Positions 24,552 to 36,699 of a stretch of 64,000 bases of DNA are shown here, piece by piece. Under the pieces are notes generated by a model. It ran no database searches, was not told the origin of the DNA, and saw only the letters and a list, made by a program, of their open reading frames with translations. Positions within the stretch are counted from its first letter, which is position 1. Each line of letters starts with the position of its first letter. This DNA comes from Leucocoprinus leucothites (taxonomy: Eukaryota; Basidiomycota; Agaricomycetes; Agaricales; Agaricaceae), in assembly GCA_013368445.1 (NCBI GenBank), contig JAACJO010000009.1:1-64000 (forward strand). The letters are read 5' to 3'. A program made the translations under genes and the position numbers.

Positions 24552-26339
24552 CTATGGTCGCGGTGCTACACGGAGAGAACATCAGCTATACACACCCCAA
24601 AGTAAAGTAGTACGACTTACGATTAAGCAAATCAAGCGTCACAGTTGTACTCCTCGCACGCCTGAAATCACATCCTTCACTCCCCGAAAGTAAAGGATCA
24701 ACCTTCCTCCCATAATACCGCACATAATCAATCGAGTAGGTCGACGCGAGTGAATCAGGCGATGTTCCACGTGGGATTTTATTCGCTGCGGTATATGAGT
24801 ATCCAAGCAGAATTGTAAAAGCAGAGAGGGCTCACCGAGTACACCAACGCTGAAACTCACACTCAAATCAGTGTTCAGACTTGATCCGCCAGGGACAAAG
24901 TTACTCGCGGCGGCATTCGTATACTGCCACGATCCAGCCCACTAACAAAAAGTCATCCATCAGCCACCAGCTCTCATCAATGTCTAATCAACGTACGTAC
25001 GAAAAGTTGGGCCTCGGATCCATCAGCGGCCTGCATGCCAACGACGATAAACCCATGCCCAAACAAAATGGTATCGTGCTGTCGAGAATCCCACCAACAA
25101 ATTGACCAGAAGCCGTTGTCGTAATGTTAAACTCTAGTTGACTGTTGGCAGCTGTGATCAGATCAGGGGATGATTGCCCCGAGTCACGTCCTATCCAAAA
25201 CGGGTTGTCGTCTGTGTAGAAAAAAAATGATTATCAAGTAAACTGAGCGTTAGTGGCGACAACAAGAACGTACTGCGTTGATATGTGGATCCAGTGTAGT
25301 TGAATTCATCCGAAAACACGAGGACATAGTCAACGTTATTCATCCCGGTGAAGCCGAATGCGTCTGATGGTGTTGACTGATCGATAAAGCTGGCAGTGGA
25401 CCTTTTACGAGACCACTATCAGGTTTGAAATTAGGGCATATATGCAGTGTGACGACTGACCCTGTCAACCCATCGTCGCCAGGCGTAAAGGCGCTGAGCG
25501 GTAGCTGTCCTGTAGAGTTAATGGCTATATTCCCCGTAATCAACATTATCCGGCCATTGTCGCGATAAAATGCCATGGCAGGGTATCCAACGAAGAGCGA
25601 GAGAATGGCAATCACCATCACCACCAGCAGTCCGATATTGAAAAACCCTCTCCCATTAAACGATCGCCCACCCTTTCCATTCTTCCGCAAATCGTGATGA
25701 TACCGTTGTGCAGGATCATGCATCATATCCTCCTCATCTGGTGGACTCTTCTCGTCCGAGTCTGGATCATATGCGTACGCGACGAGACCTCGTTCCCCAT
25801 TAAGCGACGACGTGAGAGGGTATTTTGAGTCACTAGAAAGGGTGACGATAGAGTCACCCGATGTCGAGTACACCGAAGAGCGAACAAGATGGGAAGGCTG
25901 TGGCGGGAGGAGGATTTCGTTTGAAGAAGGGGATAAATCAGAAGTAGCCTCTGCATAGCGATAAAGAATCATGGATGCCCGTGTTGGTGCGTGATTGAGA
26001 CCAGGAGGATGAGAAAAAGCACGGATTTCTTCAGATGGAATACGCATCATACGTCCCATGCTGACGGGTCTTGATGAACGAAGGGAAGAGGGAAGAGAAG
26101 GACCAGACGGATTGAGTGGTGAAGAGGGAAAACTGCGAGGAAAGGTATTGGGCGGTGTTTTCGGGGGACTACTGGGACCTGACGACGAGGTAGGGTGGGC
26201 AGGAGGAGGAGTGGCCATGGCTGGTGTGGCGGGGTTGTGTGGAGGGAAGTCTGACAACTGGCGGTCGTTGTCGAGGAGAAAGGGGACGTTGATTCCAGAG
26301 TCATCGTTTTGAACCCACGCACTACGTTCAGCCATCATG
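24552..26339 (-). CDS. KRE6/SKN1-like protein, GH16 core apparently missing
   Basis: Six exons run from the ATG at 26339 to a TAG at 24552. The N-terminal 220 residues are disordered and rich in Pro/Ser. They are followed by a signal-anchor helix (FFNIGLLVVMVIAILSLFVG, then YPAMAFYRDNG), the type II layout of KRE6/SKN1 proteins needed for beta-1,6-glucan and cell-wall assembly. The luminal part has the family opening (FIDQSTPSDAF, VLVFSDEFNYTGSTYQRNDN, PFW), a strand pattern (LITAANSQLEFNITTTASGQ) and, near the end, SIDYVRYYGRKV. Between these only about 75 codons are found, against a few hundred in the family, and no ExDxxE-type catalytic motif is visible. Either the gene has lost its catalytic core or it belongs to a divergent short branch. 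Confidence 0.6.
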
Positions 26340-27133
26340 ACTTGGGAAGAACAACAATCGACCTCCCGGTTCCCCTGCCGCAAGACGCTCTCCGTCACTG
26401 CCCAGTTATTCACTGAGGCACATGTCACACCGCACAAGCCTTCTTTTAGTCACATCATCCCCCCTTCCTTCTTTCTCGGTGCCGTCCTTTTCCATCCGTA
26501 ACTGCCACTGCCCCTGACACATTCAATTCTACACTTAAGCCACAAAGGAACGCTCATCATTACCAAGTCGAATACTGCGCGAGACAGCTCGCAAGCCAAG
26601 GGAAGACTCTCGACGCTGTCTAAACACGCTGTCTGCTTCTATCAGCGCTATATTCGCTCGTTCGATGGATGTCACACACTCACACCGCTTCAGATGTTTT
26701 TTTTGATACCACACGACTTCCAGATGGGCCCAGAATGTTAATGATAGGCCAATTAGCGCCGAAAATACCATGCTTGTTCAGCTCAAAACGGTCACATTAG
26801 CCCGCTGCTTCTTCATCCCTGCGCTTGTAAACAATCCCCGCTTAGAAATGACAACCCATGTAGCGCTTGATCCCTGCACAGCATCATTGATCCCGCACGC
26901 ATTGGACAACGAAAAAGTGGTTTGCGATAAATGATTTGATGGTGACGTGGCCGTTGCGGACGGAGAGATGGAGGTCGTTGTGGTCAGAAGCCAACATTCC
27001 CTACCTGCATTGCCACCAATCAAGTCTCTCCCGGATCCATCACCGACCTGCCGAACCTTCTCCGGATCTTTCTATCATTAACTCTCACGTCTACTTCATG
27101 ATACTTATGTTCGCGCTGAGTACTCATCAACCC
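26340..27133. other. Upstream region of the KRE6-like gene
   Basis: Minus-strand frames at 26535-26771 (one hydrophobic segment) and 26778-27023 are small and have no domain; they could be leader exons or chance. No plus-strand gene is seen. Confidence 0.4.
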
Positions 27134-28746
27134 TCACACCTCCTCCTCTCCCTCACTCTCTCCCCGATTCCTCTCAACCACATCACCAACGCCCACAGAA
27201 AATTCCGCTATAATCCCCTCCGTCATCACAGTCCTCACCGTTCTAAACCTCACCGACTCAATCTCACTCGACAAATTCTTCTCTCTCGACAAAGTTTCAC
27301 TGCGCTCCCATTTTCGTAGGTAGAGGATGAATCGAGCCGTCATTAACCCTGTTATTCTATTCACGAATGAGAGAGTGTTTTGATGAATGGATGAATGAGA
27401 GCAACATACGGCATGGGGTACGCATTGAGAAGACGCTGGAGCGCCTGTTTCGTTCATAAGCTACTGCAATGAGATCGAGGACATAGACGCGTGGATACAT
27501 ACAGGTGCGTGCTTACCACAAAACTCAGCCACAGCACACCAATCGGAAAAACTAGAAAACATACCGAGATAGAATTGACGAGATACGGCACGAACGTAAA
27601 CGCACAAACACCACTAAGTTCACCATCTCAGTTATCACTTTTACAATCAAAACACGCCCAACTCACATCAGATACACAGTCCCTTCAATCCCAACTCTGA
27701 TTAACACCCCTCTCCCCTCGTTTTATCACAGAAAATACTCACCTTGTTCCAATAATACCCCATACAACCCCTCTCCATTCATAACCGTCCCTCCCATACC
27801 TCGAATCGCCATTACACTCTGGATAATTGTTAATATCGTCGCAGAGAGCTCAAACAGAGCTAAGAAAACTCCGAATAGTATTCCGACTGTAAATAATGGT
27901 TAGCCGTGGCTTGGGCGTGTCACCCAGAGCGTACCTCTGGATAGCATACGAAATCAAAATAAGCGACGAGAGATAATAAAAAAGACTCACTGCGGTATAC
28001 TATCCTGCCAATCACACCTCGTTATAAATACAGTAACCTATGATCATGCCCAGTCAATGATGATAAAATGGAGAGAAAACGAGGACTTACTACGTTCGTA
28101 CTGATACACCCCAAACCCAATACCAAAAGCCACACCGCTACGAATCGATTTCCATGCCACACTGCATACGTTCTCATTCCCCACACGACTTCACATTTAC
28201 GTTCAGTCAAATGATTGAAAGAAGAAGAATAAAAACACTCCCTCAAAACAGCCAGTCGTCCAAGTATACCAATCCCCGCGCTCAGTCTATACCCGAGATC
28301 ACAGCTACGCATCCTACATAAGTATCATCCTCATCTTCCATTCGCAGCGCCTAACTCACTGAAAAATAAAATCAATCCAATACACACAAATTACGTTCAA
28401 TACGAACAACTCACCCTTCCATGCACAACATCCCCCAGCGTCAACACATATATCACATTGGAAACCAACGCATACCGACACAAAATATACAACACCGTCG
28501 TAAACCGACGAACATACTGCTTATTCCAGATAAGCGAGATTTCGTCTATGAGTGTAAGGTTGTAGTCGTAATACAAGAGTGCTTTAGCCGCCCAATATCA
28601 GTTATCATAACGTCAGAAACTAGATCATGGGTAAACTTACCTATGGTAGAGTATTCAACACAGAATTGTACAAATCTACTTCCACATTAACAACGCGGAG
28701 GATAAGTAAGAGAAAGCAAATACTCAGAGGGATGAGAAGCCGTCAT
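27134..28746 (-). CDS. DUF6533-type multi-pass membrane protein
   Basis: About nine small exons give a seven-helix protein. Readable parts in order: LLYYDYNLTLIDEISLIWNK followed by RRFTTVLYILCRYALVSNVI and YVLTLGDVVHGR; CDLGYRLSAGIGILGRLAV; VVWGMRTYAVWHGNRFVAVW, then LLVLGLGCISTNV; GILFGVFLALFELSATILTI, then IRGMGGTVMNGEGLYGVL; GVCAFTFVPYLVNSIS; and a C-terminal LQRLLNAYPMPITGLMTARF followed by ILYLRKW and an acidic tail. The entry helix pattern (YDYxLTLxxEIxLIW) is that of DUF6533, a receptor-like family expanded in agaricomycetes; its role is unknown. The first exon from the ATG at 28746 has an in-frame TAA before the splice site, so either the start differs or the gene is broken at its 5' end. 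Confidence 0.65.
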
Positions 28747-29339
28747 CTTCGTTTCACTTCACACACAGTGCAAAGCGATCGTCCACCACTGGGGAAAGGG
28801 TAAGAAACAAAGATGAGCCTCTCCTACCCAACTGATCAGCAAGCGTTTTTAACTTCCAATCCCATCCATCCACATACCGGTTTACCTGTCATCCATACCC
28901 ACAACAAGGAAGATTACACGCACCATCGAGAGAACAAGATATTTCATCACCAACACTCCCAGATAAGGGAGTCGCGTGCCTTTCCCCTGCTTACTTTGTT
29001 ATGAATGTTGATCGACAACGATGGAATACGAGATGCATAGATGGTTGTCAATGATACTGTCGACGAACGAGGCTCTAAAATAAGGATGTGCTACTTGACG
29101 TGAGAGAGCAGAGGTATTTAATAAATTCGCACGGACTCAGCATCTCCCCCTTGGCCTCACATACCAAGAAGAGCCTATCACCAACATCAACAGTGAGCTC
29201 CATCGAGCCCTGTTGTGTGTTGTTACATTATACGAGGTTCGATACCACCAATTTGTTCATTAAATTTGTTTTGTGAAGGTTCTACATATCACTAATTCAA
29301 GGTCTTTAATTGCGTCGAATCGGGAACGAAGATTGATAA
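28747..29339. other. Spacer with DUF6534 3' flank
   Basis: The right part (about 29270-29339) contains a short block resembling the sequence downstream of DUF6534 copies B and D (TCAAGGTCTTTAATT-like at about 29300). No gene seen. Confidence 0.45.
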
Positions 29340-30796
29340 CTATTGACTTTGTGCACGCAATCCAGCAGTCAAGTCCAAAATCCGCATATCAGAGCTCTCC
29401 GGAGCAAGACCTCGACGTAGTGTAACTATACTCTCGCGGCGATGTTCAGTCCGAGTAAGCTTCAATGGAGCCTCCACCGTGCTAGCAACACTAAATTCCG
29501 GCCTTCCACCAACAATCTCCAGACGATTATTGAGAAGCGCCAGCATAGAATTGCTATAAATCTTGCCAATTGCAAGGCCTGGGACCGGGAAGAAAATCCC
29601 AAAGTGTGGGATCAAGAGGTTCAGTTCACGTAGGACCGTATAGAAAAGTACAGTAATGCCTAATGATCACAAAGTTAGTCGGTCGCATTTAATAAGGAGG
29701 AATAAATGTACGTACTTGCTACTGTTCCAGTCTCAACGATAAGCTGAATAATTCGGGTGACTTTTGCGTAAGTCCTGCCCTTGAATATACTTTTTCGTTG
29801 TTTGAGAAGCTGAAGTAAAATTAATCACAAGTCCCATTTGATTTGGGAGCGCTCTCACTGACCAGGACAGACATCGATACCGATATAGATACGTCACAGG
29901 CAACATTCAATGCGCCCCAGATCTGAGTCGATTCATGAACAAATACTGTTTCTAGATGCCAACACGATACGCACCGTGGAAGCCGACAGGCATACAGGTT
30001 TTTTGAAAAACAAAGGCATAACTGATTCAATGCCGTAGCATAGAGCACTGAGGACTCCACCGGCAAGCTGTCCTACTGATAGCTGTAAAGTGGTTTCTCA
30101 TAGCTCAGTCACTTATCAAGATCAACTTCCCGTCCTTTTACTCACAGCAGCAATGAGAATGGGCATCCAAAGGCTTCCGGAGAGGCTTCTGATCCTATAC
30201 GCATAAAAGAACTGGACAAAGACCGCCACTGGACTTGCTTCAGCGAGCTATCAATCATTCTTATGAGCGGTAACAAACCTATTGCACTTGATAGAGAAAT
30301 CGAAAACCACCAATGTACCATGCTGAATGCCTCCGTATGTAACATCTCACGACTGAGATGACTACATAATGACATCCGGTAGATGTCAAGGACTGCGAAA
30401 GCAGTTTGTGCTAGTCCCATCACGTAGATAAAGGCGATGGTAAGCTTGGTGGGGGTCCTGTCCTCTGGGAAGGCCAGGTAATAAATGTCTATCGGAATCA
30501 ATATCCACATAGTTATTTCTCACTTGGAGAGTCTCACTCACATATCTGTATCGTCAAAATCCCCAGCAACAACAAATCAAGAGCAGTGCCAAAGAACTAG
30601 ACAAACAACGTTATAGCTATCCGTTTGACCAAGTATTAGTCACAGCGTACCATTGGCCATTCCCGAAACGGTGCTATCTCTGCCACCATAAAGCCTTGGT
30701 AAATGTGACTATATCAAGGATGGGGAAGATCATGATAGACTTACTATCACAGTGCCATATACCTACACTTCTTCGCAGTGGAGGCTGGTCTTGCAT
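29340..30796 (-). CDS. DUF6534 membrane protein, copy A
   Basis: Nine exons and eight introns, all GT-AG, with frame kept from the ATG at 30796 to a TAG at 29340. The product has about seven hydrophobic segments: FFGTALDLLLLGILTIQIYI; AFIYVMGLAQTAFAVLDIY; MVHWWFSISLSSAIVAVFVQ; a short LAGGVLSALCYGIESV helix; then the DUF6534 core IWGALNVACDVSISVSMSVL, LLKQRKSIFKG, RIIQLIVETGTVASITVLFY and the hallmark AIGKIYSNSMLALLNNRLEI. DUF6534 is a basidiomycete family of integral membrane proteins with no known function. The usual ATG of the paralogues (before SVGEW) is changed here, so an upstream in-frame ATG is used. It is the first of four minus-strand tandem copies and looks intact. Confidence 0.88.
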
Positions 30797-31542
30797 AACA
30801 AATTACGGTGGGTAGAATGGGGTATGGCGGAAGGTAGCGCTTCAAGACGTTAATCCAAATTCGTTATATTGGCAGGAAATTCGTCACCAATAGAACTTTC
30901 GTATGATGAACGCTCGCAAGATTGAACAAAGGCTATGCTGTGCTTAGCCTTTCAAAACAAAGCCTGATCCTCCTGGAGAAGCCAGGACATTGGCCATGAA
31001 TCGGAAATCGATCTGAGAGCCCGGCTAATTAGATGAACGGTAAAAGTGAATTATCAAAAACTCTATAAATACTTCAAATCTGCCAATGGAATGGCCGAAA
31101 CAAGCCCGTAGTGTTTCCCGCTGCTGACACTTGTGAGAATTACGTACTAGCACTCGGGAAAAAAGAGCACAGCATGGTAAACATATATTTGCACGTAAGG
31201 ATCCGCCAAGGGCTTCCCTCCCCATGACCAAGCCGTAAGCTTGGTGTGTTTCGGCGGGGCAGCTCGTAAAGCCCACCGAGCGCTGATAAACACTGTGATT
31301 CTGTAACATACAGATGGCCGCGGACGATCCCGCCGTTTCTTGACAGATAAACTGGGCCAAATACAGAACACTTCGCTGGGCTGGTTAAGCTCCTATCTAC
31401 CTTGCGAATTTGTTTGTGAAGTTCTATCGCTCATTCAAATTCTTTAATTACATAACCTCAGATACACGAAATGTGAATGAGGCCTGCACGCTTGGAGATT
31501 CTATATCTACTCAATCAATTCAACAACAAAGGGGGATAGCTA
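30797..31542. other. Upstream region of copy A and 3' flank of copy B
   Basis: It is conserved with the regions upstream of copies B, C and D, including a block around 30980-31070 with ATGAATCGGAAATCGATCTG and TATAAATA (31064-31071, plus-strand reading). The right part is the 3' flank of copy B. There is no separate gene. Confidence 0.55.
30918..30941 (-). promoter_or_regulatory. Conserved DUF6534 upstream element, copy A
   Basis: An element that reads CACAGCATAGCCTTTGTTCA on the minus strand, about 120-145 bp upstream of the ATG. It matches elements upstream of copies B, D and the inverted copy E. Confidence 0.4.
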
Positions 31543-32992
31543 TCAGCTTTGCGTACGCAATCCAGCAGTCAGGTCCGAAATCAGGGTACCACGGCCCTCT
31601 GCCGCAAAGCCTCGACGAAATGTAATCGTACTCTCTTGACGATGTTCAGTCTGAGCAAATCTCAGTGAATCCTCCACCATGCTATCGGCGCGAAATTCTG
31701 GCCTCCCACCAACAATCTCCATACGGTTGTTGAGCAGCGCGAGCATAGAATTGCTATAAATCTTGCCAATTGCAAGACCTGGAGCCGGAAAGAAAATGCC
31801 GAAGTGCGGGGTCAAGTTCAGCTCACGTAGGAGAGCATAACAAAATACAGTAATGGCTAACGATCAGGAAGCTAGTGAGTCGTGTTACACAGAGAGGTTA
31901 AATAGTAACACGGACGTACTTGCTACTGTTCCAGTCTCGATAATAAGTTGTATAATTTTGGTGACTTTTGCATAGGTTCTACCTTTGAAGATACCTTTTC
32001 GTTGTTTGAGAAGCTGAAGTAATTTGATCAGACTACCATTCAATTTGGGAGGGTTCCTACTGACAAGGACAGACATTGAAACGGATATAGTAACATCACA
32101 AGCAACATTCAGTGAGCCCCAGATCTGAGTTGATTCATGAATTGGTATTGTTTCTAGAAGCCAGCATAATACGTACCGTAGAGGCAGAATGGCACACAGG
32201 GTTACGGAAAAACAAAGGCAAAATCGATTCAATGCCGTAGCAAAGAGCACTAAGGACCCCACCAGCAAGTTGTCCTAATGATAGCTATGATACGGTTGTT
32301 CACTGCTCAGTCGCTTAGCAAGCTCAATATCTGGTCCATTTACTCACAACAACAATGAAAATAGGCAACCAAAGGATTCCTGAAAGGGTTTTGATCCTAT
32401 ACGCATAAAAGAATTGGACAAAGACCGCCACTGAAATTTCGCTTCAGCAAGCAAATAATTAATCTAGCGAAAGGGGCAGCAAACCTATTGCACTCGATAA
32501 AGAGATCGAAAACCACCAATGCACCATACTCGTTGACTCCGTATGTAACATCTTACGACCAGGATGACTACATAGAGACATCCGGTAGATATCAAGGACC
32601 GCAAAAGCAGTCTGTGCTAGTCCCACCATGTAAATAATGGCGATGGTAAGTTTGATGGAAATTCTGTCCCCTGGGAAGCCCAGATAATATACATCTATTG
32701 GAACCAATATTAGCTTAACTATCTCTCATTTGAGGAGAATCACTCACATATTTGTGTTGTCAAAATCCCCAGCAGCAACAAATCAAGAGCAGTGCCAAAG
32801 AACTAGCCAAACTGTGTTATAGCTAGTTGCTCAACCAAGTATCTGTCGCAACGCACCATTGGCCACGCCCGAAACGGCGTCACCACTGGCATCATCAAGC
32901 CTTCGTAAGCATTATCCCAACGCAACCATATGAAGGGACCTCGGGAAGGTCACGATACACTCACAATCACATTGCCATTCACCCACTGGCAT
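31543..32992 (-). pseudogene. DUF6534 membrane protein, copy B, lost splice acceptor
   Basis: The same nine-exon plan as copy A is visible from the ATG (MPVGEWQCD) at 32992 to a TGA at 31543, with the same helices and the AIGKIYSNSMLALLNNR motif. One junction is broken. The acceptor before the LAGGVLSALCYGIE exon reads GGACAA where A and C have GGACAG and D has GGTCAG; the changed base is 32270 (plus-strand T instead of C). The nearest alternative AG lies five bases upstream and would shift the frame. All other exons are open and all other splice sites look usable, so this is either a very young pseudogene or a gene with altered splicing. Confidence 0.75.
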
Positions 32993-33649
32993 GTCTTTAC
33001 GCCACGGAGGCTGGTCTTTGAAGGCAGATTACAAGGGATGGGACGGAATACACCGGAATGTAGTGTGTTTAAGCTGTTATTTCGAACGTTTTATTATATT
33101 GGCAAGAGATGCTTCATCAATAGAATCTTCATGTGACGAACGCTCAAGGACTGAATAGAGGCTGTGCTGTGCTTGTTCCTTCAAACGAACCTTGATTCTC
33201 CTGGAGAAGGCAGCTGGCCATGAATCAGAAATCGATCCGAGGGCCTGACCAATTGGATGAGCAGTAAACTATATTATCAAAATTTCTATAAATACTTCCA
33301 AATCTGATGGAATTGACGAAACCGCTTCCAGCGTGTTTCAACGCGGCTCTTGTAACGCCCACTGAGCGCTGATAAGCACTGCAATATACAGGTGGCCACA
33401 GACGATCCTACTGTTTCTCAACAGGTAAACTAGGTACAATGAATTTGGCCGATCCTACTTCATATGCAATATATTGACACTTATTAGCGAATGTCGCTCT
33501 CCAAAATCCGCCCATCCTCATTAGGTGTTGGTATCGCTAAAGTGGTGATTAATTTCACGCTACAAGGACATTGTCAAAATGCGAAAAATTTACCCACAGA
33601 CCAACTTACCATTATAACTTGCTATGATTATTGAAACTATAGCTGATCG
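32993..33649. other. Upstream region of copy B
   Basis: It contains the conserved DUF6534 upstream block, with a CCAATTGG motif near 33250 and TATAAATA at 33287-33294 (plus-strand reading). No gene. Confidence 0.55.
33148..33172 (-). promoter_or_regulatory. Conserved DUF6534 upstream element, copy B
   Basis: Minus-strand CACAGCACAGCCTCTATTCA followed by GTCCT, about 155-180 bp upstream of the copy B ATG. It is the closest match to the element upstream of copy E. Confidence 0.4.
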
Positions 33650-34140
33650 GTCGAGCGATTCAGACGCCACACTACATATGTTCTCATTTTCCACACCGCT
33701 TTTTCACGCTTATGTTCAGTCGAACAGTGGTTAGGAGGATAAAGTACCCACTCGAAACGGCCAGTCGTGCAAATATACCGATCCCTATGCTCAGTCTATA
33801 CCCAAGATCACAGGTACGCATGCATAAGTATTGTCTTCAGCGTCCGTTCATGGCTCCTAGTAGCTCAGAAGAAAAACAGCCAAACAATCGATTCATCGTG
33901 ACATTAAGGACTTTCCCGAACGACTCACCCTTCCACACACAACATCCACCACTGGCATAGTCAACACATATATCACGTTCGTAACCAATCCATACCGAGA
34001 CAATATATACAACACCGCTGTGGATGGACGAAAATGTCGTTGTGTAATCCTATTGTTGCAGGTAACTTGACACCGTATGAAAGCTTTTTCAACACTCTGG
34101 GCTCTAGATTGACTGATTGTGCATAGACGAAGCATGGAGT
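33650..34140 (-). pseudogene. DUF6533 gene relic
   Basis: This stretch aligns with 28160-28520 of the DUF6533 gene at 27134-28746, covering the exons that encode WGMRTYAVWHGN, GYRLSAGIGILGRLAV and CRYALVSNVIYVLT. The relic keeps recognisable pieces such as YGLVTNVIYVLT, but the frames are interrupted and the rest of the gene is absent. It lies just right of DUF6534 copy B's promoter and just left of copy C's 3' end, so the DUF6533 gene was probably copied along with DUF6534 neighbours. Confidence 0.65.
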
Positions 34141-34266
34141 AGGAGAGTGGTACACTCGAAAACTATTAAAGCAACACAAATATATCCATCCATTCAATTG
34201 AACAGCCGAGGATGGTAGCCAGTGGCTTTCCCACGATCCAGCGACTTGCCAGGGCTTCGAACATCA

Positions 34267-35690
34267 TTACCTCCGACGCGAGGTCGGTGGCATGTCAGAG
34301 TTCTCCGTCACAATAACCCGACGCATGGTAGTTGTACTCTCCCGACGATGATCAGCCCGAACAAGTCTCAATGGATCCTCCGTTGAGTCAGCCATACTAA
34401 ATTCTGGTCTTCCACCAACAATCTCCAGGCGGTTGTTGAGCAGTGCGAGCATTGAATTGCTATAAATCTTTCCAACGGCAAGACCTGGAATCGGAAAGAA
34501 AATACCAAAGTCACGGTTTGGGGTCATGAGATAGACTTCGCGTAGGACGGTATAGCAAAGTACGGTAACACCTGTTGATCAGATTAGCGGGTTGCGATAT
34601 ATAGGGAGGAATGACGTGTACGTGCTTGCTACTGTTCCCGTCTGTATAATAAGCTGTGTAATCCTAGTAACTTTTGCATATATTCTACCTTTGAATATAC
34701 CTTTTCGTTGTTTGAGAAGCTGAAGTAATCCAATCAGAGTGCCATTCAATTGAGGAGGGTTTTTACTGACAAGCAAAGACATTGAGACAGATATAGATGT
34801 GTCACACGCGACATTCAGTGCACCCCAGATCTGAGTGGATCCATGAGCGGGTATCGTTTCTAGGGACCTAAACAACACGCACTGTAGACGCTGACTGGCA
34901 CACGGGATAACGGAAAAACAAAGGCATAATTGATTCAATGCCATAGCAAAGAGCGTTGAGGACACCGCCGGCCAGCTGTCCCACTGATAGCTATGGTATG
35001 ATTTCTCATGAGTAAACGGATTATCGGCTTCATTTTCTGGGAATTTTACTCACAGCAACAATGAAAATAGGCACCCAAAAGCGCCCAGAAAGGGTTTTAA
35101 TCCTGTAAGCATAGAAGAACTGGACAAAGACCGCCACTAAATATCGCTTCAATGAGCAAATAATTAATCTAGTAAATGATAACAAACCGATTGCACTCGA
35201 CAAAGCAATCGAAAACCACCAATGCACCATGCTCATCGACTCTGTATGTAATGTTTCACGACCGACTTGGCTGCACAAGGACATCCGGTAGAGGTCAAGT
35301 ACCGCAAAAGCGCTCTGTGCTAGTCCCATCAGATATATAATGGTGATAGTAAGTTTGATGGAGATTCTGTCCCCTGGGAAGCCCAGATAATATACATCTA
35401 TTGGAACCATTATAAGCTTAACTATCTCTCATTTGAGATTTACCCACATATCTGTGTCGTCAAAATCCCCAATAGCAACAAATCAAGAGCAGTGCCAAAG
35501 AACTAGCCAGGCCGTGTTATAGCTAGCCTCTCAACCCAGTATCTGTCACGACGTACCATTGGCCATGCCCGAAAAGGCGCAACCCCTGGTATCATCAAAC
35601 AGTAAGCATTATCGCAATACAACCATATCGAAGGGCGATGGAAAAGCCCGCGGTACACTCACGTTTACAGTTCCATTCACCCACTGACAT
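34267..35690 (-). CDS. DUF6534 membrane protein, copy C
   Basis: Nine exons run from the ATG (MSVGEWNCK) at 35690 to a TAA at 34267. All frames agree: FFGTALDLLLLGILTTQI; IIYLMGLAQSAFAVLDLY; MVHWWFSIALSSAI; VAVFVQFFYAYRIKTLSG; LAGGVLNALCYGIES; IWGALNVACDTSISVSMSLL; AVGKIYSNSMLALLNNRLEI. The last intron begins with GC (A|GCACGT), as in copy E, whereas A, B and D have GT there; using the nearby GT instead would shift the frame. The upstream element is less well preserved than in A, B and D. The gene appears intact. It forms the left half of a tandem unit with the LRR-like pseudogene to its right. Confidence 0.85.
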
Positions 35691-36699
35691 GTCTCTGTGC
35701 GACGCAGGCTAGTCTTGCGGTGGATGGGACGGAATATGGTGGAATGTAACCTGTTCAAGCTACTAATCAGAATGCTTCGTTATATATGGGCAGGAAATGC
35801 TTCATATGATGAAAGCTCGAAGAACTGAGCAAATGTGTCCTTCAAAATATCACCTGATTCTCCTGAAAAAGTTAGGCAGTTGATCATGCACTAGAAAATG
35901 ATCCAAGAGCCTGGCGGTTAGATGAAATGTAAAGCAAACTATCAAATACTCTATAATTACTCCAAATCTGATAAAATGGCGAAACAACCCCGTAGTGTTT
36001 GCCACCGTGGCTGACACTTGTGATAATTAACACTTTATTAAATAAAAGAAGCACATCACAACAGGCTTACCATGTAAGGGTATTCCAAGCCTTGGGCCAG
36101 GTGCGTTTCGGCGCGGAAAAATCGGCCACTCGTAGTGTCCACCAAGCGCTGAGGAGCGTCGCAATGACAGATGGCTGTGGATGATCCTGCTGTTTCTTGA
36201 CAGGTGAACTGGGTAAAAAAAAACGGTGATTTGGATTGGTACCATTTCACATGAGGTGTATTTGAGGTTTGCCTGCATCGTCCGAACTCGTCTCTTGGAC
36301 GAACTCACAAAGGGTTGGTGGCCCCTTCGGGGGTGCTGGGAAATGGTTTACTGTTGATTGCACTGAATAAATATACCACTTTACCTGAGCAGAGGGCAGC
36401 GGTTTATCATAGCACTTGATCACATTGGGACCTATGAGTAAACGGGGAATATATTGCGGAGGGTGAACGTTCATGGAAGGTATCAGCGGTTTACTACACT
36501 TAAAAACCAAACGTGCAGCTTGATTGCGAAACACCCTAAATAATAACAGAACAACAGACCTATAAAATAAACACAGTGATGTGGAATCCATACACAGACT
36601 ACCACGACGACCGTTAGTATTAGCATAATCATAACATATCCAGCATCATCATTTGACCTCCCAGAAACCCAATGTCCAATTCCTTAGCCACTTCACAAC
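35691..36699. other. Upstream region of copy C and start of duplicated block
   Basis: The left part is the DUF6534 upstream region, with TATAATTA at 35952-35959 in the conserved position. From about 36170 the sequence aligns with 40780 onward, and 36575-36700 is nearly identical in order to 41225-41340. No intact gene. Confidence 0.5.

Noticed and set aside
29237..29247. tRNA B-box-like GGTTCGATACC
   Set aside because: The flanking 70 bases do not form an acceptor stem or anticodon arm, and no A box lies at the right distance.
31064..31071. TATAAATA as a TATA box for copy A
   Set aside because: It reads in the plus direction while the gene is on minus, and lies about 270 bp from the ATG; kept only as part of a conserved block.
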